Positions 1 through 6,678 of a DNA stretch of 64,000 bases are shown here, in pieces (the first letter of the stretch is position 1; each line of letters starts with the position of its first letter). The notes beneath the pieces are model-generated. The model was given only the letters and a program-made list of their open reading frames with translations, had not been told where the DNA came from and searched no databases. Source of the DNA: Lentzea albidocapillata (GTDB lineage: Bacteria; Actinomycetota; Actinomycetes; Mycobacteriales; Pseudonocardiaceae); the NCBI RefSeq assembly GCF_000719115.1, contig NZ_JOEA01000023.1, positions 62,001 through 126,000 of the forward strand, in the 5' to 3' direction. The position numbers and the translations under genes are program-made.

Positions 1-395
1 CGGTCCGGCGTCCACGTGTCGCCGGGGTACTGCCTCGGCCAGTCGGGGTGACCTGTGAGCGCGACCCTGTCGAAGGGTGCGTACAGCGCCCGACCGTGCT
101 CCCAGTTCGTCCGGAACACGACCTCGACGCCCTCACCCCTGGGCCGTCGCCTCTCCGCAAGCCGGGCTCCCGCCTCCAGGTCCCACGGTTCTGCTGTCGG
201 CGCCTGCTGGGGGTAGCCGGTCAAGTCCATGCGCAGGGCGATCTCTTCTGGCCCACCGGGCCGAGGCGCCGCCGCGACCGCCACGACGAGGGCGGGCCAG
301 TCGGAGTCGACGACCCGCCATCGCCCCGCCGCGACCGCCGCCTGAAACCTGGCGGAGTCGAGGTGGGCCTGCACGGCCCGGTGGTCCGGGGTCAT
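1..395 (-). CDS. E2-like (UBC-fold) protein, partial, runs off left edge
   Basis: This gene starts at ATG 395 and continues past base 1; 131 codons are visible and all are open. Its ATG overlaps the stop of the ubiquitin-like gene as ATGA, so the two are translationally coupled. The visible protein has the look of an E2/UBC fold: residues 1-30 are a helical start, a strand region (about 37-57) leads into GYPQQAPTAEPWD, and RALYAPFDRVALTGHPDW near 102-119 matches the pattern of bacterial E2-like proteins found in ubiquitin-like operons. No cysteine is present in the visible part, so either the catalytic Cys lies further on or the protein is a non-catalytic E2 relative. The role, conjugating or presenting the upstream Ub-like protein, is inferred from context and fold. 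Confidence 0.6.
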   Translation of the reverse strand, partial: MTPDHRAVQAHLDSARFQAAVAAGRWRVVDSDWPALVVAVAAAPRPGGPEEIALRMDLTGYPQQAPTAEPWDLEAGARLAERRRPRGEGVEVVFRTNWEHGRALYAPFDRVALTGHPDWPRQYPGDTWTPD

Positions 396-871
396 CCCTG
401 GTACCGGGCCTTCGGCGCGAGGTCGAAGCACACCCGGCCGCCAGATGCCAGCGAGCCGACGTGGGCGTACCGGTCCGCCTCAGTCTCCGCACCGCACACA
501 GCCAACGTGTGCTTGGCGCGCTCGGTGGCCGGCAGGTCGAATCCGGACTCGCCGACTGCCCACTTGAACACCCGCTGGACGTGGACGTTTGGCCGGAAGT
601 CCCTGGTCTTCGTCTCGCCTGCGTAACGCACGCTGACCTCGATCTTCTTGCGCCTGGCCACGTGCAAGCGGGCACCGTCGACCAGGCCGGCCTCGTCCAG
701 CGTGGCGCCGCGGTCGAGCGGCTCGTCTGCGTCCTCCAGCCAGGCGGTGACGTCCGCGTCGCCGCCGTTCTGCAGGCCCGCTCGTCCGATGAGGTCTCCG
801 ACGGTGGACGACCCGTCCGCCTCGATCGCCTCGGGGTTGGCGTGTTCCTCGCGGTGCACGAAGAGCCGCAT
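392..871 (-). CDS. Ubiquitin-like protein with two beta-grasp-like domains
   Basis: A 159-aa acidic protein. Residues 1-73 (start MRLFVHREE, ending DGARLHVARRK) have the beta-grasp rhythm of strand, strand, helix, then a GATLDEAGLVDGARLHV hairpin. Residues 74-159 repeat the pattern from IEVSVRYAGETK. The protein ends in Gly (KARYQG), as expected for a ubiquitin-like modifier with a C-terminal glycine. A GGGAG ribosome site lies about 8 bases upstream of ATG 871. It resembles the multi-ubiquitin-like proteins of bacterial Ub-conjugation operons that carry E1, E2-like and JAB-protease genes; only the E2-like gene is in view here. The fold call is by pattern, not by search. Confidence 0.65.
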   Translation of the reverse strand: MRLFVHREEHANPEAIEADGSSTVGDLIGRAGLQNGGDADVTAWLEDADEPLDRGATLDEAGLVDGARLHVARRKKIEVSVRYAGETKTRDFRPNVHVQRVFKWAVGESGFDLPATERAKHTLAVCGAETEADRYAHVGSLASGGRVCFDLAPKARYQG

Positions 872-920
872 GCTTGACTCCCTTCACCAGGCAGCCGAGT
901 TCACTCGACTGCCGGTATCC

Positions 921-961
921 TTGACCTAGCAGGTCAAGGAGAATTTCTTTACCTGAGAGGT
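921..961. promoter_or_regulatory. Paired 11-bp operators between the Ub-like and higBA operons
   Basis: Two copies of ACCTNNNAGGT sit in the divergent intergenic region: ACCTAGCAGGT at 924-934 (extended to the palindrome TTGACCT-AGC-AGGTCAA at 921-937) and ACCTGAGAGGT at 951-961, 27 bp centre to centre. The first overlaps a possible -35 (TTGACC). They are the natural candidate for autoregulation by the XRE domain of the HigA-like antitoxin, and could also control the Ub-like operon. Confidence 0.55.
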
Positions 962-972
962 TAGCCGATCTC

Positions 973-1296
973 GTGGAGCTGCGCATCCCCGATTCGGACT
1001 TGGCACGTTTGTGCTGCTCAAGGGCAGTCATGGAGGCCAGGTGGGGCCAGAGGTGGACTGCGATCGCGCGCCGCTTGTGCGAGGTTCGGGCCAGCGCCGA
1101 CGTCGCGGCGTTGGCACATCTACCGGGAGCCAAGATCCAGGCTATGACCGAGAGCGACTATGAGGTCACTTTCAGCGAGGGCGTTATCGTTCACCTACGT
1201 GTCGATCTCGACTTGGACACCGTTCCCGCGCACCGAGCAATGGTCGCCGAGTTGACCGCCGTGACCGCGCACGTGACGGAGGACGTACAGCAATGA
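973..1296 (+). CDS. HigB-like type II toxin
   Basis: A 107-aa protein with GTG start 973, just after the operator pair. LARLCCSRAVMEARWG at the N-terminus followed by WTAIARRLCEVRASADVAALAHLPGAKIQAM matches the HigB/RelE-fold mRNA interferase pattern of actinobacterial plasmid-maintenance toxins, though it is a divergent member and lacks the C-terminal basic segment of the best studied ones. Its stop overlaps the ATG of the next gene as ATGA, the usual HigB-HigA order of toxin first. Predicted role is ribosome-dependent mRNA cleavage held in check by the downstream protein. Confidence 0.6.
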   Translation: MELRIPDSDLARLCCSRAVMEARWGQRWTAIARRLCEVRASADVAALAHLPGAKIQAMTESDYEVTFSEGVIVHLRVDLDLDTVPAHRAMVAELTAVTAHVTEDVQQ

Positions 1297-2372
1297 CCGA
1301 CCGTCCGGTGACATTCGCACCTGACTACGCGTTCCCTCCCGGCGACACGCTCAGGAACAAGCTGTCCGAGCTGGGCATGACGCAGACCGACCTGGCGGAC
1401 CGGCTGGGCATGTCGGAGAAGCACGTCTCGCACATGATGAAGGGGACCGCACCGCTCACCTACGAGACCGCAGTGGCGCTTGAGCGCATCACCGGCGTGC
1501 CGGCGAGCACCTGGAACGGGCTCGAGTCGCACTATCGCGACCACCTTCTCCGCGAGCGGTTGAGCATGGTCGGGCCACCGGAGGCGGAATGGCTCTCCCT
1601 GTTGCCCTTGACCACTCTGCGGGAACGCGGCTACATCAGCGATGCGACTTCGAACGGGCGCACGCTCGGCGAAGCCTTGCGCTTCTTCGCGGTCGCCGAC
1701 GTCAAGGCCTGGACAAAGGTGTGGAGCCAGCCAATCGTTTCCTTCCGCCGGTCCGCGGCACACCCAGTAAACGCGGAAGCAACCGCCACATGGCTGCGCA
1801 TCGGCGAAATCAAGGCACAGGAACTCGACTGTCAGCCTTTCGACGCCTCCGCAGTACGCAAGTTGCTACCTGTGCTCCGCGAGCTGACTCGATCAAATGA
1901 GTTTATCCACGAACTGGTACAGCTGTGCGCCGCCGCCGGGATCGCGATCGTACTCGAACCCGAAGTCTCCGGATGCCGCATCAACGGCGCATCACGATGG
2001 CTCAACCCCAGAAAAGCACTGATCCAACTTAGCGATCGCCAGAAGAAGGAGGACGTCTTCTGGTTCTCCCTCTTCCACGAGATCGGCCATCTCCTCCTGC
2101 ACTCAAAGAAGGCCAGCTACATCCACGACGGCAGCGAGGACAGCTTTATCGAGGATGAAGCGAACGACTTCGCCCGCGATCTGCTCATTCCACCCAAATG
2201 GCTGGACCGTCTCACGGAAACGCAGACCCACGTCGACATCCAGCTGTTGGCCGACGAGATCGGCGTCTCGGCAGGCATCGTCGCCGGAAGGCTGGCACGC
2301 GACGAAATCGGCGGATGGAACTGGGCGAAGGTGAGCAAGCTCAGGACTCCTATGCGCATCAACGAAATCTGA
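1293..2372 (+). CDS. HigA-like antitoxin: XRE helix-turn-helix fused to ImmA/IrrE-type metallopeptidase
   Basis: A 359-aa protein. Residues about 18-75 form an XRE helix-turn-helix (LSELGMTQTDLADRLGMSEKHVSHMMKG). Residues about 190-340 are an ImmA/IrrE-like domain with the zinc motif HEIGHLLLH near residue 262 and a downstream acidic DEANDFARDLL helix. This two-domain form is common as the antitoxin of HigB-type modules, where the HTH represses the operon and the peptidase-like domain is thought to sense or bind a partner. It overlaps higB by 4 bases. The two ACCTNNNAGGT sites upstream are its probable operators. Confidence 0.8.
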   Translation: MTDRPVTFAPDYAFPPGDTLRNKLSELGMTQTDLADRLGMSEKHVSHMMKGTAPLTYETAVALERITGVPASTWNGLESHYRDHLLRERLSMVGPPEAEWLSLLPLTTLRERGYISDATSNGRTLGEALRFFAVADVKAWTKVWSQPIVSFRRSAAHPVNAEATATWLRIGEIKAQELDCQPFDASAVRKLLPVLRELTRSNEFIHELVQLCAAAGIAIVLEPEVSGCRINGASRWLNPRKALIQLSDRQKKEDVFWFSLFHEIGHLLLHSKKASYIHDGSEDSFIEDEANDFARDLLIPPKWLDRLTETQTHVDIQLLADEIGVSAGIVAGRLARDEIGGWNWAKVSKLRTPMRINEI

Positions 2373-2456
2373 CGACGAAAGTCTGTCAATTACTACTGCC
2401 TGCAGGCTCCTCGGCTACAGCACGCGCTGAAGACGGTCCAAGATCAGGATGCGCTC

Positions 2457-2497
2457 GCGCGATCCAGGCTTAGCGCTGCACTCAGCCTGGATCGCGC
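2457..2497. terminator. Perfect 14-bp inverted repeat after the higBA operon
   Basis: GCGCGATCCAGGCT at 2457-2470 pairs perfectly with AGCCTGGATCGCGC at 2484-2497 around a 13-base loop. It lies 85 bases after the antitoxin stop. There is no clear U-tract, so it is a hairpin terminator of the kind common in high-GC bacteria, or an mRNA-stabilising hairpin. Confidence 0.6.
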
Positions 2498-2542
2498 ATT
2501 GAACCAATCGACCCGCTGGCCGGGCACTCCGTTGAATCTAGG

Positions 2543-2568
2543 CTGGTAGTAAATCCGGTAGCTGAGAC
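2543..2568 (+). repeat. Element-end repeat, copy A
   Basis: A 26-bp sequence beginning CTGGTAGTAAA and ending GGTAGCTGAGAC matches 24 of 26 bases of 61118-61143. In both places it lies exactly 105 bp before the 51-bp tRNA-derived repeat, with weaker similarity between. This marks both as the same terminus of two related integrated elements. Confidence 0.7.
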
Positions 2569-2672
2569 GCGCGATCCCTACCGAGACGCCACGAAATCAG
2601 CGAGACTCGATACGGTTGTTCATACAGCTCAAGACCGTCGTGCTGAGACCAGTGCAACTGCTTGATACTCGA

Positions 2673-2723
2673 CAGGATCCGTTCACACCGAAGAGGTCAC
2701 TGGTTCGATCCCAGTATCGCCCA
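2673..2723 (+). repeat. Attachment-site repeat: 3' part of a tRNA-Val(CAC) gene, copy A
   Basis: A 51-bp sequence identical to 61248-61298. It contains an anticodon loop TTCACAC, variable region, T arm ACTGG-TTCGATC-CCAGT and the 3' acceptor strand ATCGCCCA. The matching 5' half (an expected GGGCGAT start) is absent and the 5' side of the anticodon stem is broken, so this is not a functional tRNA but the 3' fragment left at a tRNA-integration junction. Integrase-arm-like short repeats (GTGC at 2808 and 2820) and an integrase remnant follow directly. Confidence 0.8.
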
Positions 2724-2726
2724 TAC

Positions 2727-2770
2727 AACCCGAAAGCCTCTGACCTGCACAGGTTGGGGGCTTTCGGGTT
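2727..2770. terminator. 12-bp hairpin next to att copy A
   Basis: AACCCGAAAGCC at 2727-2738 pairs perfectly with GGCTTTCGGGTT at 2759-2770, followed by a TCTC run. It sits directly after the tRNA fragment and probably derives from the original tRNA terminator carried on the attachment segment; it can also terminate the integrase remnant. Confidence 0.6.
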
Positions 2771-2843
2771 TCTCGGGCACGTACTGACCCCTCGTTTCGG
2801 GGCTTCGGTGCAAAAAGTGGTGCTAAACCGGCGTTGTTCCACG

Positions 2844-3275
2844 TCAGACCAGCCCCTTCTGCGAGGGTGGCAGGAACAGACCAATCACTGCCTCTGCGGC
2901 GTCACGATCAAGGTCCTCGATGTCGGCGGAGTACGTGTCGAGCATGAACGCCACCGTCGCGTGTCCCAGGCGAGAGCTGACAATCTTCGGGTGCACACCG
3001 GCACGCAGCGAGATCGTCGCGTAGGTGTGCCGGATGTCGTGAAACCGAATCTTCGGCAACTCCAGTAGATCGACCAACTTGTTGAACTCCTCCGTGATGG
3101 TGTCCGGGTAGATCGGCCGTCCGTCGTCCCAGCAGAACGCCAAGCCGTGGTCGCGATAAGCGTCACCCCAGTCCTGCTTCTCCTTCTCCAATTGCTGGAA
3201 GTGCGAGGCGAGGACAGCCACGGTGAAACTATCGAGCGCGAGCAGCCGACAGCTCTTCTGACTCTTGCCGACCCT
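2844..3275 (-). pseudogene. Tyrosine recombinase (integrase), C-terminal remnant
   Basis: Only the catalytic C-terminal part remains, about 140 residues. KSQKSCRLLALDSF marks the strand before the catalytic Lys/His region, FHDIRHTYATI carries the H-x-x-R motif, SRLGHATVAFML the second His box, and DTYS the tyrosine nucleophile. The N-terminal arm-binding and core-binding domains are missing: upstream of about 3275 the frame runs into DNA belonging to a short-chain dehydrogenase remnant. The gene faces att copy A, as integrases of tRNA-inserted elements do, so it is the relic of the integrase that placed the element to its right. It is unlikely to be active. Confidence 0.8.
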
Positions 3276-3329
3276 TTCACCGCCTTTCCGCGGGCGATGA
3301 CTCGCGTGGTGGTGGCCATGCGGACGACC

Positions 3330-3720
3330 TTCTTCGTCCTCGCTTGCGCTCGAGCAACCGCCCGACAGCCGGCACCAGGTCTTGGTAGTGACCGCCGACA
3401 AGGCGTGCGAGCACAGCCACCAGACGCGCGTCCGTTCCAACGAAGATCCGCGCGCGACGCCGTTTCGCTCCTCTTAGGACGATCGCCGCCGCCTCGCCGG
3501 GGTCGGTACGGGCAACGCGCTTCTCAAAGCCACGGATCACGGCGTCGCGGTTCTCCCCCGCCGCGAAGAGGCCGTTGCGGACGATCGAGGTTCGAATTCC
3601 TCCAGGGACACGCAGGTCACCGAGACCCCACTGCCGACAGCCACGAGCTCCTGGCGCAGCGACTCGCTGAAGCCGCGGACAGCGAACTTCTGCAAGGTGA
3701 CGGCCTCGCTCAGCTCGACC
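3330..3720 (-). pseudogene. Short-chain dehydrogenase/reductase remnant, frameshifted
   Basis: On the minus strand KFAVRGFSESLRQELVAVGSG (helix after the catalytic Tyr-Lys region) appears in one frame around 3625-3690. Its continuation PGGIRTSIVRNGLF ... VARTDPGEAAAIVLRGAKRRRARIFVGTDARL appears in another frame around 3345-3605, ending near the integrase fragment. The nucleotide-binding N-terminus is absent. This is an SDR C-terminal half with at least one frameshift. Its end abuts the integrase remnant, which marks a recombination junction near 3275-3330. Confidence 0.7.
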
Positions 3721-3721
3721 C

Positions 3722-3867
3722 GTGTCCTTGATCAACTGAACGACCTGGGGCGTACCTTGGCGTCGGCGCACAGCGTTCCCGAGGTGGCGCATTTCCTGGC
3801 CACACTGGGCGCGCTGAGCCACGTATCCGACGCCCGGGAAGGTCAAACTGCGACGTGGCCGGTCTGA
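3722..3867 (+). pseudogene. C-terminal remnant of an unrecognised gene upstream of NUDIX
   Basis: An open stretch reads VLDQLNDLGRTLASAHSVPE and on to a TGA at 3865-3867, 11 bases into the following NUDIX gene. The overlap suggests it was the upstream partner of that gene in an operon. Its start is lost in the SDR remnant. Possible helical domain; family not recognised. Confidence 0.35.
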
Positions 3868-4353
3868 CAGACGACGCCCGGTTCGCCTATCTCGCCGAGG
3901 GCAACGCGAAACAAGCCCGCAAGCGCGTCGCCGCACACGTACTCATCCGGGACCAGCGTGGGCACATCGTGCTGGTGAACCCGACCTACAAAGAGCACTG
4001 GGACCTGCCTGGCGGCATGGCTGAGAACAACGAGCCTCCACGCGCTGCAGCTGTTCGTGAAGTCGGCGAAGAGCTAGGCCTTTCCATCGGCCCCAGGCCG
4101 CGTGCTCGTGCTCGACTGGATCGGCCCGCATGGTCCATGGGATGACCAGCTGCTTTTCATCTTCGACGGCGGCGTCCTGTCGGAGGAAGACGTTCAGCAG
4201 CTCGCTCCGCGCGACCCGGAGATCAGCGAAGTCGCTGCGGTATCACCTCAGCAGGCACGTCAGCTGCTGAGCGCCGACATGGCGAAGCGACTGGAACGTG
4301 CACTTCAGGCGCTCGAAGACAACTCCACCGACTATGCGGAAAGTCCTCAGTGA
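3855..4353 (+). pseudogene. NUDIX hydrolase, frameshifted
   Basis: From GTG 3855 the protein shows a normal NUDIX start (RVAAHVLIRDQRGHIVLVNP) and a complete Nudix box (GGMAENNEPPRAAAVREVGEELGL). After about codon 82 the frame changes: the true continuation VLVLDWIGPHGPWDDQLLFIFDGG to the C-terminus at 4353 is in a different frame, the switch lying near 4093-4103 in the run ggccccaggccgcg. A one-base change would restore a 165-aa hydrolase. Either a genuine inactivating mutation or a sequencing error. A second, intact NUDIX gene follows on the opposite strand. Confidence 0.75.
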
Positions 4354-4382
4354 GTGACAGCCCGACAGTCGCCGGTAGGCGG

Positions 4383-4874
4383 TCAGTCGACCAGGCTCAG
4401 CGGCGTGGTGCCTAGGTTTCCCGCAAGGAGTTCGTCGAGCAGACCGGGAAGCTGAGCGGGGAGGAGTTTGTCGGTGCACTGACGTAGTTCCGCTGCTGAC
4501 CACCAGCGTCGTTCGATCAGTCCGGCCTTCTCGTTCTCGGTGGGCTTGAGGGCCACCTTCGGTGCGGTGTCGGTGATGCGGCCGAGGAAGACGTGGTCCT
4601 CGCGGTGGTGGTCGCGTCCCTTGTAGTGGAAGCGGGATTCGCGGATCCACAGTTTGTGGCCCAGCGAGGGAATGATGAGTCCGGTTTCCTCCGCGACCTC
4701 GCGCAGGGCGGCATCTTCCGGCTTCTCGCCCTGGTCGAGGCCGCCACCGGGTAGCTCCCACCAGTGATGGCCGCGGTCGTGCGGGTCGCAGGCGTGGATG
4801 AGCAGCACGCGGTCGTGGGCGTCGAGCAGGAGCACTCGAGCGCCGATGCGTAGGGTGGTGGCGGTGGCGGACAT
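4383..4874 (-). CDS. NUDIX hydrolase
   Basis: A 163-aa protein with the Nudix fold. RIGARVLLLDAHDRVLLIHA starts the domain, WWELPGGGLDQGEKPEDAALREVAEETGL (about residues 38-66) is a full Nudix box with the REVAEETG metal-binding helix, followed by the beta strands RESRFHYKGRDHHREDHVFLGRI. Enzymes of this type hydrolyse nucleoside-diphosphate-X substrates; the substrate cannot be told from sequence. It is convergent with the broken NUDIX gene. Start ATG 4874. Confidence 0.85.
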   Translation of the reverse strand: MSATATTLRIGARVLLLDAHDRVLLIHACDPHDRGHHWWELPGGGLDQGEKPEDAALREVAEETGLIIPSLGHKLWIRESRFHYKGRDHHREDHVFLGRITDTAPKVALKPTENEKAGLIERRWWSAAELRQCTDKLLPAQLPGLLDELLAGNLGTTPLSLVD

Positions 4875-4934
4875 CCGGCGGGCGTTCCTCGCGGTCGGCT
4901 GACTGGTGGCAGCCTGCGCGGGTGGTGCCGGAGT

Positions 4935-5582
4935 TCAGAACAGTGTTGGCTCCGGCTCGTTGAGCGCGTCGACCGCCGTGGCGGGGTCAGACGTTAGCAG
5001 CGTCCGCTTTGCGCAAAGCGACAACCGGACGGCGAGTCCTGAATGATCGGTAAGGCGGGAGCCGTCCTGCATCTTTTCCCTGGTCTGGTGAACGTATTCG
5101 CATGCCATGAGCCGCTGCGCGAGCGCTTGCGAGCCGTGGGCGTGGTCATAGCGGTAACCGAGTTCCGGCCGGCGTGCCCAGCTGTGTTCGACCTGGTCGG
5201 GGTGCAGGTGCCGGAACAGATCGGTCAGGCCGTGTCGCTCGGTCAGGCCGGTGTAGAAGTCGTACTCGAACTGTGCGAACTGGCCGCGATGGGCAGGCTG
5301 GTGGCCGGGTTCGAGCACGTTGAGGTCGCCGAGCAGTAGGAGCGGCGCGTCGGATGCCGTCCTGTCCAGTGCTGCGTGAAACCGGTCGATCCACGACTTC
5401 TTTCGTTCGGTCTTCTCCAGAGTGGCGTCACGGGACGGTACATAGGCGCCGACGATGCGCAGCGGCCCATCGTCGGTGTCGACGACAACCCCGGTGGCCC
5501 GTGCGGGTAGATAGTCCAGGGCAGCGCCGAGCGGGTCGAGCGTGGTGGCGAGCTTGCTGATGATCATCGCACCGAGTTCGCC
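4935..5582 (-). pseudogene. Endonuclease/exonuclease/phosphatase family (ExoIII-like), N-terminally truncated
   Basis: The C-terminal two thirds of an EEP-fold nuclease: GVVVDTDDGPLRIVGAYVPS, LLLLGDLNVLEPGH (metal/catalytic GDLN), RYDHAHGS and LTDHSGL (catalytic Asp-His). The open frame extends upstream past ATG 5567 as GELGAMIISK to about 5582, where it meets a TatD remnant on the other strand. The first about 70 residues, including the metal-binding Glu of the usual QE(T/V)K strand, are missing. The ATG at 5567 could allow translation of a 210-aa fragment, but the active site would be incomplete. Confidence 0.7.
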
Positions 5583-5803
5583 GCGTGCCGCTGCTCCAAC
5601 GGCTTCCGCCGGAACGCGTCCTGCTGGAAACCGACGGCCCCTTCGCCCGCTCCGGGAGCCGTCCAGCCGTTCCTGCCGATCTGCTCAGAACGCTCGATCA
5701 CCTGGCACGGCTCTGGGCCATGACGACCGATGAGGCGCGGAGGGCGGTCGTGGACAACGAACAACGACTTCGCTGTACCGCAGGTGAGTCGCCGCCAGCC
5801 TGA
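5583..5803 (+). pseudogene. TatD-family DNase, C-terminal remnant
   Basis: A 72-codon fragment containing LPPERVLLETDGPFARSG, the diagnostic late motif of TatD metal-dependent hydrolases (the LETD Asp is a metal ligand), followed by helices to the stop at 5803. The N-terminal about 180 residues are gone; the fragment begins at the same point where the minus-strand EEP gene is cut. TatD proteins occur in housekeeping and in defence contexts; nothing here decides which. Confidence 0.65.
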
Positions 5804-6085
5804 CTGACGTCTGCTCGGCGTACCCGCGAAAACGCACACCAAACGGGCGTCACTCGGTGATGAGCCGCAGAAAGTGCGATTACTCGCATGATCACCACAG
5901 TGCCGGCGCTCGTGTGGGTCGTGGTCGGCGTGGTGGCAGGTTTCTCTGAGACCGGCTCGAAGAACAGACCGGCCAGCGGCTTGCCAGGCAGGACCAGTCT
6001 TGAGTCTTGTATGCGTGACCTTGGCGCTGGGACAACGCGGCTACGGGCATCGTTTGCGACGAATGAGGCCGGGTAACCGGGCAAC

Positions 6086-6415
6086 GTGACTGATGAACTT
6101 CCTTTGACCGACTACGACCAGCTCTCTCTAGGCGATCTGAAGCACCGCATCCGGTCGTTGAGCGAGGACGAACTCCGGCGCGTGCGCGACCACGAACGCG
6201 ACCACGGTGATCGCACCGCAGTTCTGCAGATCATCGAGACCCGGCTGGACGAGCTCGGCCGTGGCGCCGAACCGGCACCTGGCGACCAGCGCAACGCTCC
6301 CCAAGTCAGCGGCGCGACAGGCGAGTCGTCCGTCTCACCTGAGCATTCCCCCGACGGCAACACGCCACTGCGACACGGCGTCTACCAACAGACGCCGGCA
6401 CGCGGGCGAGATTAG
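6086..6415 (+). CDS. Small acidic conserved protein with N-terminal helical motif
   Basis: A 109-aa protein. Residues 1-60 (start MTDELPLTDYDQLSLGDL, then HRIRSLSEDELRRVRDHERDHGDRTAVLQIIETRLDEL) look like a conserved actinobacterial helical domain in which a DYDQL-GDL motif is followed by two charged helices. Residues 61-109 are low-complexity and probably disordered. GTG/ATG context at 6086 gives the only sensible start. Function unknown; I recall similar short proteins in actinobacteria without assigned role. Confidence 0.6.
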   Translation: MTDELPLTDYDQLSLGDLKHRIRSLSEDELRRVRDHERDHGDRTAVLQIIETRLDELGRGAEPAPGDQRNAPQVSGATGESSVSPEHSPDGNTPLRHGVYQQTPARGRD

Positions 6416-6678
6416 ATCAGCCTCGACCTAGGACGCCACCGTCCGCCCATGGTGTCCACAGCGGACGCGAACGTCGCCGCCAGCTGGTCGAGCCTCGTGG
6501 CCATGATCGGCTCGTCCCCTATCTGCATCGCAGTCATTCGTCGCCACGAGGCGCGGTTCTCCTCACGGTCACGAATACGGCGGACCGCGTCGTTTCGCGC
6601 AGACACTGGACACGCCCGCCGGCCGCGCTGTTCTAGATGCACAACCTCGTCTCCGCTGACGTCACGAAACCAGTCAGG

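Noticed and set aside
133..675. Minus-strand 180-aa ORF at the left edge
   Set aside because: It crosses the ATGA junction of the Ub-like and E2-like genes in another frame and is Arg/Ser/Pro-rich, the mark of a shadow.
2673..2723. A functional tRNA-Val gene
   Set aside because: Only the 3' half exists; the 5' acceptor strand, D arm and the 5' side of the anticodon stem cannot be found upstream.
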